DNA of 64,000 bases from Asparagopsis taxiformis (taxonomy: Eukaryota > Rhodophyta > Florideophyceae > Bonnemaisoniales > Bonnemaisoniaceae): positions 1 through 64,000 of the forward strand of contig JALQPE010002849.1 in NCBI GenBank assembly GCA_030407315.1. Direction: 5' to 3'. Shown one piece after another: positions 34,645 to 45,591 of the stretch; within the stretch, counting starts at the first letter, position 1; every line of letters starts with the position of its first letter. Under the pieces are notes generated by a model. That model saw only the letters and a program-made list of their open reading frames with translations, searched no databases and was not told where the DNA came from. The position numbers and the translations under genes are program-made.

Positions 34645-35602
34645 ATTACAAGGCTCGAATCGCCCGTCATGGAGCTCGTATGAAATCATTTCAGACGGTT
34701 GCTACTGATCTGAACAGTTCTATAGATTTTGTCAGAGCTATGCGAGATGAGATCGAGAATAGGACGCGGACGGAAATTGAGGATGTGCGTATATGGAAAG
34801 CTACTGGAAAAACGTGTATGGACAGGCTAACAGGCTAACAGTTTTATTGGATCGGTTTAATAGAGGTGAGAGAGCGCCGATAGACCTGCATGAGGAGGAC
34901 GAGGAGCATTTTACTCGTTTGTGTGTCGAAATATCTGAAGAAATAGCCGCAGAGAAGGAAGAGAATAATTTGAGGAGGAGTGAGGAGAGGCGTCAGGATG
35001 ATGAGCTAATTGCTGCTGGAGCTGAGGTGCGGAGGCTGTCCACTCGTTCCATTTCTTTTCCACCAGAAGACGGTATTGGTGTTCGTGAAACACCGGTTAG
35101 CAGGGATGAAAATATTGTCTCTTCCGCTACTGGAAGTGTTTCACCAGCACCGAATACAAAGGCTAGAAATAGGGGACGGGAATCCAAACTTGACACTCCT
35201 TTATCTTCTATGCAGCGTGCTGAAGATCATAGAATGGAGCAGGCGAGGAAGGAAAACGAACGGAGTGAGAAAGAGCTGAAAATAAAAAGGCAAAAGGTGG
35301 AAAGTGAGAATGCAAATGCGGCAGTGTCTCTGCAGCTACAGCGAGAAATATTTGAAGCGCAGAGGGAGGAAGCCAAAGAGAGAATTAAAGAGGCAGCAAA
35401 GGCTGCAGAGAATACTTCAAAGGAGCTGGAAATAAAAAAAGTTGGAGCTAGAGCTAGCTGCTTCGCAGCCAAAATCTCAACAAAAAAAGGATAGAGACTT
35501 TCTACAGGCAATGACAGATATGCGTCGTGATTTCGTCTTACTTGTTGGTAGCCGAGGTGTATCCGGCGTTGGGAGTGCACCTGGGGGCCCAGAAATGTAA
35601 TG
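34645..35602 (+). pseudogene. Myb/SANT-like transposon protein, 3' part
   Basis: This continues the frame cut at 19996: NYKARIARHGARMKSFQTV, LNSSIDFVRAM, then DRL and LLDRFNRGERAPID followed by EEDEEHFTRLCVEISEEI and a long E/K/R coiled coil. This order (SANT helices, DRxxxLLxxFxxGE, acidic coiled coil) is that of partner proteins of Harbinger-type elements. Two lesions occur. An 8-bp tandem duplication (AGGCTAAC twice, about 34823-34838) causes a shift, and an A-run near 35440 shifts the frame again, after which it ends as SAPGGPEM at a TAA near 35600. The gene is on the opposite strand to the Harbinger transposase at 38.9-40.1 kb, and the two may once have formed one element. Confidence 0.65.
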
Positions 35603-35609
35603 AGATAAA

Positions 35610-35915
35610 TTTAGTAAATTTCATTACAAGGATTGGCGGCGGTATAGTTCGCACCATGCTAACCAATACATCCATCGCAGCGCAATTATCTCTCCTTACT
35701 TGTACTTCATTTGTAAACTCTTCAACTATCACCGATTCCATCATCGTCCTTGTCAGCTTTTTCAGGGCGACGGTTTCCCGGTTGTATTCGCCTTTGTGGA
35801 CACCTGCGCCTGACCCTTCCGAAATCTTTTCTCCTGTGCGCAACTTTCTCAAATTGAGTTGAAACTTGAGCTCAAGTCTGAAGACGCATTCTTGTGGCAG
35901 AGGTGGAGCGAACAC
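35610..35915 (-). pseudogene. protein kinase N-lobe relic
   Basis: The minus frame gives LRTGEKISEGSGAGVHKGEY (glycine-rich loop, GxGxxG kept as EGSGAG), ETVALKKL (ATP-binding lysine), VIVEEFTNEVQV (alpha-C glutamate region) and PPPILVMKF (hinge). Nothing follows: no HRD or DFG segment on this strand. It is opposite in strand to, and separate from, the C-lobe relic at 30.3 kb, so the two are not halves of one gene. It abuts the end of the Myb/SANT-like gene tail to tail. Confidence 0.55.
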
Positions 35916-35945
35916 CGGAGCGGCTTGGGAAACAAATGGCTCAGG

Positions 35946-38743
35946 TTAGCGTTCTTCATACGGAGCGGCAGCCCCGGGTTCTTCTGGACTGTACTCCACA
36001 CTTTCGTAGGAATCATAGTCGTAGTAAGATTGTGCAGCAGGTAGTGATACAAAGGATCGGGGTGCGTACGCTGCAGCACCATTCTCATTCCCTGCCCCGC
36101 TTTCGACGTAATCATTTCCTTCGTGCTCATAGTATTCTTGATTGCCATTCCCTGCATATGTACCATCATCCGTGCCATCCTGGCTCATATAATAATCGTT
36201 GGGCGGTGGTCTTGCATCCGTAGGTTGCCTTTCTTCGTCTCCGTATCCTTCAACCGCACTGGACTGAGCTTTCTGGGCAGCTGCTTGCGCTTCTTGTTGA
36301 GAGACGCCACATTGGTAGAAATCAGGATATGAATTCTTCGCTGTATTGGCAGCACCACTAACAACGAGTGCCCCACCACTATATCGCGGTCTCGAAGTCC
36401 ATGCCACTGTACTTTATCCCTGCTCTGAACTTGTGTGCACTTCATGTTGACGCACCTGATATTCTTGGTATGCGCCATTATCCTCTTCGTCATCACCGTA
36501 ACCTCCAGGAGCGGGTAATGCTGCATACTGACCACCGACAGATTCTCCAGCCACCCCTAAAGCAGACACAAGAGCCTGCAGGCTGTCCAATGCGCATGCG
36601 CATTGGACAGCTCCGCAGGCGGTCTTGGAGCAGGTTTGGGTATAGCTACATGATTACGTGCCACGGACCACTGGTCCGTTGGCAATTGCAAGCAGATCAC
36701 CGAACATTGTGGTAACAGCCGCTGCTGCTGCGTCACCAGCTCCATGGACGACTAGAGCCCCATCTGCTGCAGTGATATCATCATTCTTAATCCCAGAAGT
36801 GGATTCCTCTTCGACCACCTTTTTATTTTTCTTCTTCTTCTTTGACTCCTTTTTTGGTCACTCTTTGAGAATTTCTTCGGACTCACCCCAACCTTCATTG
36901 CGGAAATCCGCTCCCTCTGAGCCCACTACGTTATTCTCCTTGGCTTGCGCCTCGGCAACGTCTGGTGGGTGCTCGTTCGCAAACTGTTCAACCCATTTTT
37001 CACCACCACCGGATGGCACCTTTTCGAAAGCAAATACTAGCGCGTGTGTGCAGCATGGTACAATCGCTCAATTCTCTGGGCCATCTTCTGTGCTTCGTGT
37101 ACCTTTTCCACGTCATGATCAAGCTCATCTCTCCATCAAAAGACAGACAAACTTCACTAACAAATACACCGAGTGCAGCATGTTTGATAGGAAACTCTTC
37201 ATCTGTCGCGTCTGCTAGCCGACAGCCCAACTCGGAAGCCATCTCCATGACATCCGCAATCCCTGAGACGACTTTTCTCCGGCCAATGGCGAGAACATCT
37301 CGACCATCAGCATTTAGAGCACCTTTTCTTTCCCATCGACCAGAAAACCCACCTGCTGCAAGCATGTGGAACCGGGCCTTCCTTCGAAGTAGAACAGAAT
37401 AGAACGCGAGTTCTCCAGATGCAAAACAGTACACGGAGGAATATGTTTCTTCCGGATCCTTTACCGCTTAAATGGCTTTCCTTGTCCACGGCAATTCAAT
37501 CCAATCCATAAACTTGTCATTTTTCTTCACAGCAATTGCTGTTCTGTGCTTGGTTAACCAACATCGTGTCAGGAGCATCCAACATGAGGTTATGGAGCAT
37601 TATGAGTACAAGAATTGCACATAAAGGAACCTTACTCATTGGAGTTTTGAAAAGAGAAGCAAAAATCGCGATTGGTACTGCTTCCGGTTGTGCATCAAGA
37701 TCATTAAGAAGAGCAGCAAATTCCGAAGCAATATCCACGCCAGATGCTATTCGGACCACGTTTCGTTCAGTATACTGGGCTTTCTGATTCGGCAATGCTG
37801 GAAACTCGCTCTTCTTGGATACATCGAGAACCGGTCCACCTGGTTCGGCTCCTGCTGTCAATGCGGCATCGTACAAAGCCTTTGGTTGCGGCCTGTCAAA
37901 CACCAAAGAAAAAATATCAAATAGGCGTGGAGAATATGGCGCATCGTCGGGAAATTCCAGCGACTCAGATTGAGGGGTACGAAACATCAGCGTGTGCAAG
38001 ACAAGTCCGATATCGAATGCGTCATCGGCGCGAGAGAACGAAGCGTTATCTCGAAGAATTGCGGATCGATGCGCACCGAATCCGGAAAGTTGCAAGCGAC
38101 CATCCTCATTAACAAGCAAAGAATTGTACTCGATGTGGGCGTGCAGGGCATCTAGCGCGGCGGCGGCAGCTGCAAGATCTGCTGCAACGGTGAGAATCAC
38201 CGGCTCGGAGAGCGGGGGCTGCTTGGGTAGAAGACCGCGTGCGCAAAATTGGGAAAGAAATGTGACGGAATAGGGCGCTGTTCGCACGACGAAAACATCA
38301 ACAAGTTCGGGAATTGTGGCGGCAGCATCGGAGAGACATGCTTCTCTCCATGCGGCAACTTCATATACAATAGAATCGATCTCTGGAAGCGATTCCAATT
38401 GTTGGCGTTTAGCGGAATACAGACGTGATGAGAATTTTTCGCGTACTAGCCATACGGAAGAAGCTGGATTGGCGGATTTCTCGCCCGGACGCGGAGTTAG
38501 ACGTCGTTCGAATCGTAATGTCCATCTCTGACCCGACGCACCTTCGAGGGACGACTCGGTGCCCAATGTACCCCAGGTCTTTTTGGCAATGTCGGTCGGC
38601 AGAAAGAGAGAGCGATTGCTGGAGTGGGGCTCGGAGAAATGTTTTGGAAATGATTCAGAAATGCAGCGATGAGCGATTGACTGGTGGACTGAACTATTCG
38701 GTGCGATGTACTTGGCAAGATATGATTTTCTGTCGCCATACAA
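35946..38743 (-). pseudogene. NAK-type pseudokinase with ANTH-like region, decayed
   Basis: The first frame (37517-38743, 408 residues) looks like an Ark/NAK-family kinase fold: IVYEVAAWREACL, then ALDALHAHIEYNSLLVNEDG where HRD would be, and LQLSGFGAHRS where DFG would be. Both catalytic motifs are lost, so it is a pseudokinase. Its tail (VPLCAILVLIMLHNLMLD) and the next frame (37000-37434: FYSVLLRRKARFHML) resemble the helical ANTH fold of AP180-like clathrin adaptors. A K/E-rich linker follows. Then come FGDLLAIANGP, a 30-bp palindrome (36582-36611) and a Y/D/G/N-rich tail (35946-36407) like a disordered adaptor tail. Several stops and a frameshift at TGA 37517 indicate decay. The role by family would be endocytic adaptor regulation at the plasma membrane. 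The ANTH match is weaker than the kinase match. Confidence 0.5.
36582..36611. repeat. 30-bp perfect palindrome inside decayed gene
   Basis: Centred on GCATGC, arms GCTGTCCAATGCGCA and complement, no spacer. It falls at a point where the reading frame of the adaptor-like gene is lost. Confidence 0.95.
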
Positions 38744-38887
38744 GCGCTATATTTATTCACTTTCACGTATTCCGATGTCATTTCACACACGCTATTTGCG
38801 AGCGAATAGACGATATACAGTATCATGTCGCTGCGTACGTGAACAACTTTAACGTCAACGAATATGTATCTATTGAACTCCATTTAT

Positions 38888-40081
38888 TCATACAGCTTCT
38901 CCTTCATGCACCCCTAGTGATATATACTCTTCAAATGTAGGAGGTTCACAATCGAAGTACCTTGATGTTTGTGTTCCATAAAAACATGTCCGTATATTTG
39001 TTAAGATGCAAGAAGCCTGATACCAAAAAGCGGCCAGAGACTTGCCTATTCTCATCTTGCGAACGAAATCAACATGGCTGAAATGCTGCTTTATGTTTTT
39101 AAATGCCCATTCGACGGTAGACCTCGCTGCTTACATTCTTTTGTTGAATTGTTTTTCCTGTTCTGTCATATCCCCTTTGTATCCAACTATCAGGTAAGGC
39201 CGGAGCGAATAAGCTGAATCAGCATATAGGTAAAACTGCCTCCCTCCAACTAACATATTATCATCCAACATATTCTCAAGCCCTGACTCTGTGAACAGTA
39301 CCATGTCATGAATTCTTCCCTCTACAGGTCCATACATGTTGACAATAAATCCATCCGGCAGCGAAACACCTTGAAAATGCAGACAATTTCGCTTCTTGTG
39401 TCCGTTATAAGTAGTCTGATCCATTATCCCTTTTGGCTTACTGATATAAATGTTAGTTCCTTCTAAAAACCCAATACAGCTGTCGAGAGGGGCACCGGAT
39501 TCCTTCACTTTTAGAGCATAACTTTCCGCTCTAGAATGAACGAAATCTGTACAGATTTCGTTTGCTGTGTCTGTTCCACACGTGTGGAACAGACACAGCA
39601 AATGTTCAAATTGGTCTATGAATGCATCCAGCGCATAATAAAATATTTCGCGAAGGACTGGAGCAGGTTTGTAGAACTCTTTCTCCAGATCAACCCACAC
39701 GCAAGCTGTACTTTGTCGTCGTGTCAAAATACAAAACGCTTCGATTCTACTGGTTCTGTATCGCCTCCTATAGGTATTCCATGAGGAATTAAGCCATCCT
39801 ATTCGCTTTATTACCTCCAGTAGGTAGCATTTAGCTATTCGAAAGCGCCTGAAGCATTCAAATTCATCTAGTACATCCAGATCGAATTTACTCAACAGTA
39901 ATGACACCCTACGCTTCTTCCGTAATATTCCGTCATAATAATTGTCGAACGCTTCCTATAAAATAAGAGATGCTAGAAGATCACTAGAGTAGTAAGTATG
40001 ACGGAAGCACGCAAACTGCACTAAATTCCTTTTCGAGGCCTTTGAAATAGTGAAGTCCCGTTGCCTCCTCCTTTCCTCCAT
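38888..40081 (-). pseudogene. PIF/Harbinger transposase with in-frame stops
   Basis: From ATG 40081 (MEERRRQRDF) one frame runs to TGA at 38888-38890. It is interrupted by TAG (39956-39958, possibly inside a small intron because TTTTATAG resembles an acceptor) and by TAA (39131-39133). DDE_Tnp_4 signatures: YNGHKKRNCLHFQGVSLPDG, GPVEGRIHDMVLF, LYADSAYSLRPYL (second catalytic Asp) and, beyond the TAA, ARSTVEWAFKNIKQHF (catalytic Glu). The usual first catalytic Asp in DGT is Glu here (FLEGTN). The helix-turn-helix end would be RIAKCYLLEVIKRIGWLNSS. About 30 residues around 39539-39602 are encoded by two abutting palindromes. The family cuts and pastes into TWA-type 3-bp sites. This copy is inactive unless stops are misread. 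Confidence 0.85.
39539..39602. repeat. two abutting perfect palindromes (24 and 42 bp) inside the transposase
   Basis: 39539-39562 is centred at 39550/39551 and 39561-39602 at 39581/39582. Both have zero spacer and perfect arms. They overlap by two bases. Confidence 0.95.
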
Positions 40082-40097
40082 TACTGCTTTTCCAGAT

Positions 40098-40514
40098 CTA
40101 AAACGTCCTTGTCTGCAGCGTGGTTTGAAAGTGTAGAAGTGGACAAGAAAAGCCAGATATTTGTAGTCCGGTATCCTTCAACAGAGCCGTGCCTCCGATT
40201 TTGATAATGCGCAACACCAACAGTTGGTTTTCCAGGGAGTGTATTCTAATGGCTGCATCTATCGAAACGAAAGACAGCTGTGTTTTCTTCATGGACGTGA
40301 TCTTTCCGGCCTCATTGTGACCGTGACGGTGACAAAACTGCAGAACTTTCGTTTTACATTCGCTTTTCGATGATAGCTGTAGACATTCCATTTCTAGGTA
40401 TCTGTAAGCTAAAATGTTTTGTTCTCCCTTGAACACAGTAGTCCAGGAGAGTGTGCCGAGCCAGCACCGCCGCTGCGCAAAATTAGTCCCAAACAAATAG
40501 TCCGACACAGTCAA
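40098..40514 (-). CDS. unrecognised open frame upstream of Harbinger transposase
   Basis: A 138-residue minus-strand frame just upstream of the transposase ATG. It contains C/H-bearing sequence (CKTKVLQFCHRHGHNEAG) that could bind zinc, but there is no recognised pattern. It may be part of the element's leader or a separate short gene, or it may be chance. Confidence 0.22.
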   Translation of the reverse strand: MTVSDYLFGTNFAQRRCWLGTLSWTTVFKGEQNILAYRYLEMECLQLSSKSECKTKVLQFCHRHGHNEAGKITSMKKTQLSFVSIDAAIRIHSLENQLLVLRIIKIGGTALLKDTGLQISGFSCPLLHFQTTLQTRTF

Positions 40515-42206
40515 CGAACGACATTGGAGAATTAAAAATCATTGTACTTCTAGAAGTCCGTTTCCGGTCAATCCTAGTTCTACGTAAAGCTAGTTGAGTA
40601 ACCAATATTTTATCGCTTATCCTATAGTTCTAGCTATCTTCGTTGCGCCGCAATCGACGGTTGTTCCCGCCGGCATCAGAAATTTCGGCCACGGCTGAAC
40701 GGTCGGAACCGTGCAGCTGTGGCCAAAATTTTTTTGCCGAAAGGGCGCGCCACGGCGAGTACAGGGGAGAGTGGCGAATACACCGCTGGCTTAGTGTACA
40801 GTGACGCCAGCAGTGCTTGAATCACCACATGTGCCACGTGGAAAAAATAAATTCCAACCATTGGCTAAACCCAAGCGTATTAGAGGATGATTGGTTCGTG
40901 TATTTGAACGGTGTTCAGTGAACGTGACAATTAAATTATTTTCATAGGCAATAATATAAGGTGTAGTAGCCAATCACAAGTGGTGACCTGATGAAGGGTT
41001 GACAGCTAGAGAATTGTACACTCTAGCACCAGTGCTACAAAGGGGAGAATCCTATACTCAACAAAGCAGATCCAGACGCAATTTCTTGACAGAAGCACAC
41101 GAATGGATAAGTGTCGCGACAATTTATTGTAGAAATGGGTTTGTGTTCCAATGTGACACATTTATATTCATTTTTGATACCCCTCGAAACGATGTAATAA
41201 AACATGGTCCAAAGCTCTATCCTTCACCGAGAAAACGGTTGCTAGAGTTTTGCACCCCGAAGTTCGTCAACAATACCATGGATGAGGATAAAGTGTCTCT
41301 TAATCTGTAATGAACTGTAATGGAAATTTGAGAGAGATTTGTAATGATTGTAGTAGATTCAAATAAAGAAATATTAATTTTCCGTGTTGTCTCCATGAGG
41401 CTACCGATGGATTGAAATTTCACACAAACAAATCCAAGGCTGAAAAGTGTCGGTACGAAAGAAGTGTGGCTATGATGGAGGAAGCGTCTAAATACGTATA
41501 AAAGTATGAATTAATCTCAATGGTAAATGTACGTTCGCGGATAATAATCAGAAAGTTCATTGAAGAAAGAGACCCCCAAAGAACTACAACGTCCTTAACG
41601 TGAATGACTGGAAAGGTACTCTTCCCTCCAGCATTGACTACCGATGAGAACCAGGAATGAAGATTTCTGATGGAGACTATGAATAGTGGTGAAATGAAAT
41701 AGTAGGAAGGAAACATGGAAAAAACTGTCATATGTTCAATGAATGTAGCGTCTAGGAGATGAAGACCGGGGAAGGATATCGGCGTAATAACTCCACATAC
41801 TAGAGAGGTCATGAAGTTGAAAAGCACGCAGATGGATAGAGGTTAGAAAGGCTGGTATTAACAACCTCTATATTTGTTTGGAGTATTCATTGACAATACG
41901 GGAAGAATTGAGGAATGAATCCTGATAAACCTGGTGGTGAGGTGAACTCGAAACGATGGTCAAGGAGAACGGGAAGATAGGTTCAGGAAAAATGAAAAAT
42001 ACCTAACCCAGTGGAATGGAGAACTGGAAAGTAGTGCAGTGATTGAAAAAGTTTCTTTGAAATAAAGCACGGATTACAAATAGTGAAACGCAGGGATGGT
42101 CACACATAGCTATTAATGACGTGCTGCTGTACAAAAAGCGCACTAATGGTTCCAAAGCGTTAAGGTGGCTCCAAAGCAGCAATAAGGGGTCCAAAGTTGT
42201 AGTAAC
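40515..42206. other. no gene recognised
   Basis: AT-rich sequence. Short frames only. Nothing identifiable up to the gypsy LTR. Confidence 0.4.
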
Positions 42207-43000
42207 TGTGGTGCAATTTATGCCGCTAACGCGAACGCGGGTTGAAGCGATATCGACGAGTTGAGTCCGCGTGCATCCGCGCTGAGTTAGTTAGTAAGCG
42301 AGCGTACGCGTGGCGAGTCGATTACGTGGCACGGTGCGCCTGCGCGAACGCGTGCGACTACGAGCCCGGCGCCACGTGTAGCGCCTTCTGCGAATTCCCC
42401 TTTATTTCCCCTTTTTGGGTTTTTTATGACGAAAGTCTTTTTCCCAAATATTTCCCTTTTTTTGCGTGCGAGCGAGCGGCCGCCGGCCGGCCGCACAAGG
42501 ACAGCCTGTCCCAAGTAGGTTAGCTATTAGTGGTTGTTCTGCTTCGCACCTTACCAATAAACAGCCAGCATCTTCGCAGCTACGAGTTAAGCGTTTAGCG
42601 AATCGCGAGGACCGATTGCGTTACAACGTTGCGCGCGGGTTGCTCACGATCGCCGACGTTCGCGTGCGCGCTGCGCATAAACCGATCGTCGAACTGCGTC
42701 GCACCGCGATAGCGCGCGTTGCGTCGCACGCCACTAGGCCAGGGATTTACGACCCCTGTGTGGATCGCGTTGTACTCGAGTTTACTCGGTGATCTCACCC
42801 TGAGATCACGGCTTGCGCCGGCCCGCGAATCCCGTGTTGCGATCGTTCCCTACGCGTTTCGCCGTTGTACCACCCGTTCGCCAGCGACACCGAGCGACGC
42901 GCGAACGCAAGTTCAACCAGCGCGTTACGGTTCACCTCGCCCTGACACGGCTGCAATTCTAGAACTCCCTTAGCGATCGCCACCCCCGGCTGGTCCTACA
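42207..43000 (+). repeat. 5' LTR of the gypsy element (794 bp)
   Basis: Starts TGTGGTGCAATTTA, ends GGCTGGTCCTACA. Homologous end to end to the solo LTR at 17657-18456. It is followed directly by ACTGGTCTCTCGACCTAG, where TGG at 43003 can be the 3'-CCA complement of a tRNA primer-binding site. Confidence 0.92.
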
Positions 43001-43577
43001 ACTGGTCTCTCGACCTAGAATTGCGCGAACCGACGTGCGAACTCAGCGAAGCACAGAAACTCCGCTTGGGGAAAACACGGGACGCCAAAACCTATCGGTT
43101 ACTCTAATTTTCCCTTTCTCCGTTCGTCGTGCGCGACAGCGAGGGCGATTGACGCGTGCGCGCGTATCGCTATCCCGGAAGCGGTGCTATAGCCTCTCTG
43201 GTTTGTATAACTACCCTACCTCTACTACGACGATTCGCCGCGCGGAACGACGCGATCGAAGACGCAGCGCGTGCGCGCGCTAGTTCGCAACCCTAACGCG
43301 GGTTCCGTGGTGCCGAAAATATTGGGTTGGCGAACGATCGAGACCCGTCTTTGCGCGTTCCGAGCGAGGAAGAAGCCCTCCTGCGAGCGAACTCGTCCCC
43401 CTCACCCTTACTACGCGCGCCCGATACGCAGACAATTTTCGGGAAGCGCTTCCCCTTTTACTTGCCAATTTTTCGACGCGCCGACGCGAGATTTTGACGC
43501 GCGCCGAATTCCCCTTTCTCCTTCCCCATAATCCCTTTTTCCCTTTCCCTAGGCGACGATCGAACGCAACCGCGCCG

Positions 43578-45547
43578 ATGGATCCATCCGCGCCCGAGCG
43601 ATCGAACGCGCCGACCGAACCGCCGCCAGTCGCGTCGCAAACGCACGCAGTCGACGCGCTGGTCGCTTCACATATCCCTGACCCTACCGCTTCTCCGTGG
43701 CCGCCGTTGCCGACGCAAGCGCTCGCGAGCATCGACGACGACGCGCAAACGTCCGACGATGGCGCCGCAACGAAGCGCGAGGCCGAGTTCCGCGTTTCCG
43801 ACGTGCACGCCACGCCGTCCGCAACGCTTCCGAGCTTGGTTCGACAAGTAGTGGACGACCCTACGTTCCAATGCATGCTCCAGGCTGAAGTACGAGCTGC
43901 AGTGGACCGCGCTATCAAGGGCCAATCACGTGGATGGACGGCTCAGATGAGGGCGCAAGTCCACAACCTAATCGTCACTACGATAGACTCCCGCGAGGAG
44001 CACAATATTGAGCGCGCGAACGTCGCTGCGCGCGAAAACCGAACGCGAACCGCAACGCACGCGACCCCTACGAACTACGCGCGCAACGCGGACCCCGAAG
44101 GATGGCTGGAACTGGCGCGCCAGGACCTGTCATTCGACGACCACCCGCATTCGGATAGCGACAATGGACCCGCGCATCCCGGGCTGGTAGAGATCCAGCC
44201 GTTGAACGAGCTGTTCACGCGCGCGCTTTCGTATCGCACGTATCGCTTGCGTAATACGGACCGCGCGTTTAACCGAACAATTGCGAGTGAACTGGCTAAC
44301 ACCGCGAAAATGGTGCGCCATTCGATGCAAGGGGAGAATTTCACGGGCGCTGACGGAATCGCCGTGCTATCGTTCCTGAAGTATTTCAAGAGCGCATGCG
44401 ACGACACCGGCGTATCCGAAGGCGCAGCGTTGCCGATTCTCAAGTATTTACTGTCCGACGAGGCGCGCGACACGTTCCAAACGTACGTGGGACGAACGTT
44501 CCGAGGAGCTCGCGCGGGCGTCGATTCGATTACGTGCTACGCGGAAGCCGTTCAGTGGCTCCTGCTAACCTATGCGCGCGAAGGCGACGTCGCGCAAGCG
44601 TATCGTGACGTGGCGCAACAAACGCAAGAACCGAAGGAAACCGAAACGCAATTCGCTACGAGACTACGACGCCGCGCGCTGCGCTGCGGCGATGCGTTTA
44701 GCAGCGAACGCTTGTTTCTATTTTCGTCGATGGTCTACGACCCTATGCGCAACACCTCGTGCGGGACGCGCTGTCTCGCGACCCGCGTCGATACACCTTT
44801 CGAGAGCTAGTCTCTATTGCGCAGAGCCACGGGGACACGCACCGAGCGATGACGCCGACGACGGGCGCGAGACCACTATTACGGCGAAATCCTGCGCTCT
44901 AGGTGGAAGAGGACGAGACACCGACGCTGCAGGCGCTGACCGTGGGGCATACCCTGCCATCAGGCCTCTCATCGCCAAACGTCTCAACCTCCGTCGTAAC
45001 GCCGCACGCTCCGCGCGAACCGAAGTTCTCGACCCCGAGCCCCATGCGAAGTCCAACCTCGCTTGGCACCCCTTCGTCGAATTATCGCACGCCACGCTCT
45101 CGCGACGCCTCGCCCGCGGACCGCTCGCGCCGCTTTGCGCATAACGACGACCGAGAACGCGAACGCGCGGGACCGTACACGGCGCACATACCGCGCGCAA
45201 CTTACCCACCGCCTATCGTGAGACAGACGGCCCCGGCCGACACGTCTCGCACAGCGGCGTTCCGCTGTCTGATATGCCGAAAGTTCGGGCATCCCATGGT
45301 GAGTTGCCCGCTGCTCTCATCCGAGCAACAGGCCGCGATTCGCGAGATGCATAGCCACGTGCGCCTGACGCCCGAAGAACTGAACCTGCAGCGCAACGTT
45401 CAGGTTTTCGAAGTTTCCGCGGACGATGACGCACGCGAGCGCGAAAGCGAACGCACGCGCGAAGATGACGCGCACGACGGCGAGCAGCTCACGCCCCACT
45501 CGGTTCGCTTCGCAGAAGACCCGGGAAACGCCTACGAGGAGTCGTAG
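43578..45547 (+). pseudogene. gypsy gag-like gene with zinc knuckle, frameshifted
   Basis: Start chosen at ATG 43578 (MDPSAPERSNAPTEPPP), because the frame before it is LTR leader. The first frame to about 44750 holds the capsid-like part (FKSACDDTGVSEGAALPILK, DVAQAYRDVAQQTQEP). A shift near 44750 moves to another frame, with a TAG near 44898, then P/T/R-rich sequence and the CCHC knuckle CLICRKFGHPMVSC near 45265-45305. The tail is E/D/R-rich. The role is packaging of element RNA in virus-like particles. At least one shift and one stop make this copy defective. Confidence 0.75.
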
Positions 45548-45591
45548 CGGGTGGGCCGACTCCTCTCCACTCAACGGACACGCGACGCGCG

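Noticed and set aside
30270..35915. One kinase gene made of the N-lobe at 35.7 kb and the C-lobe at 30.3 kb
   Set aside because: They lie on opposite strands, in reverse order, and only one is inside the 14.6-kb insertion.
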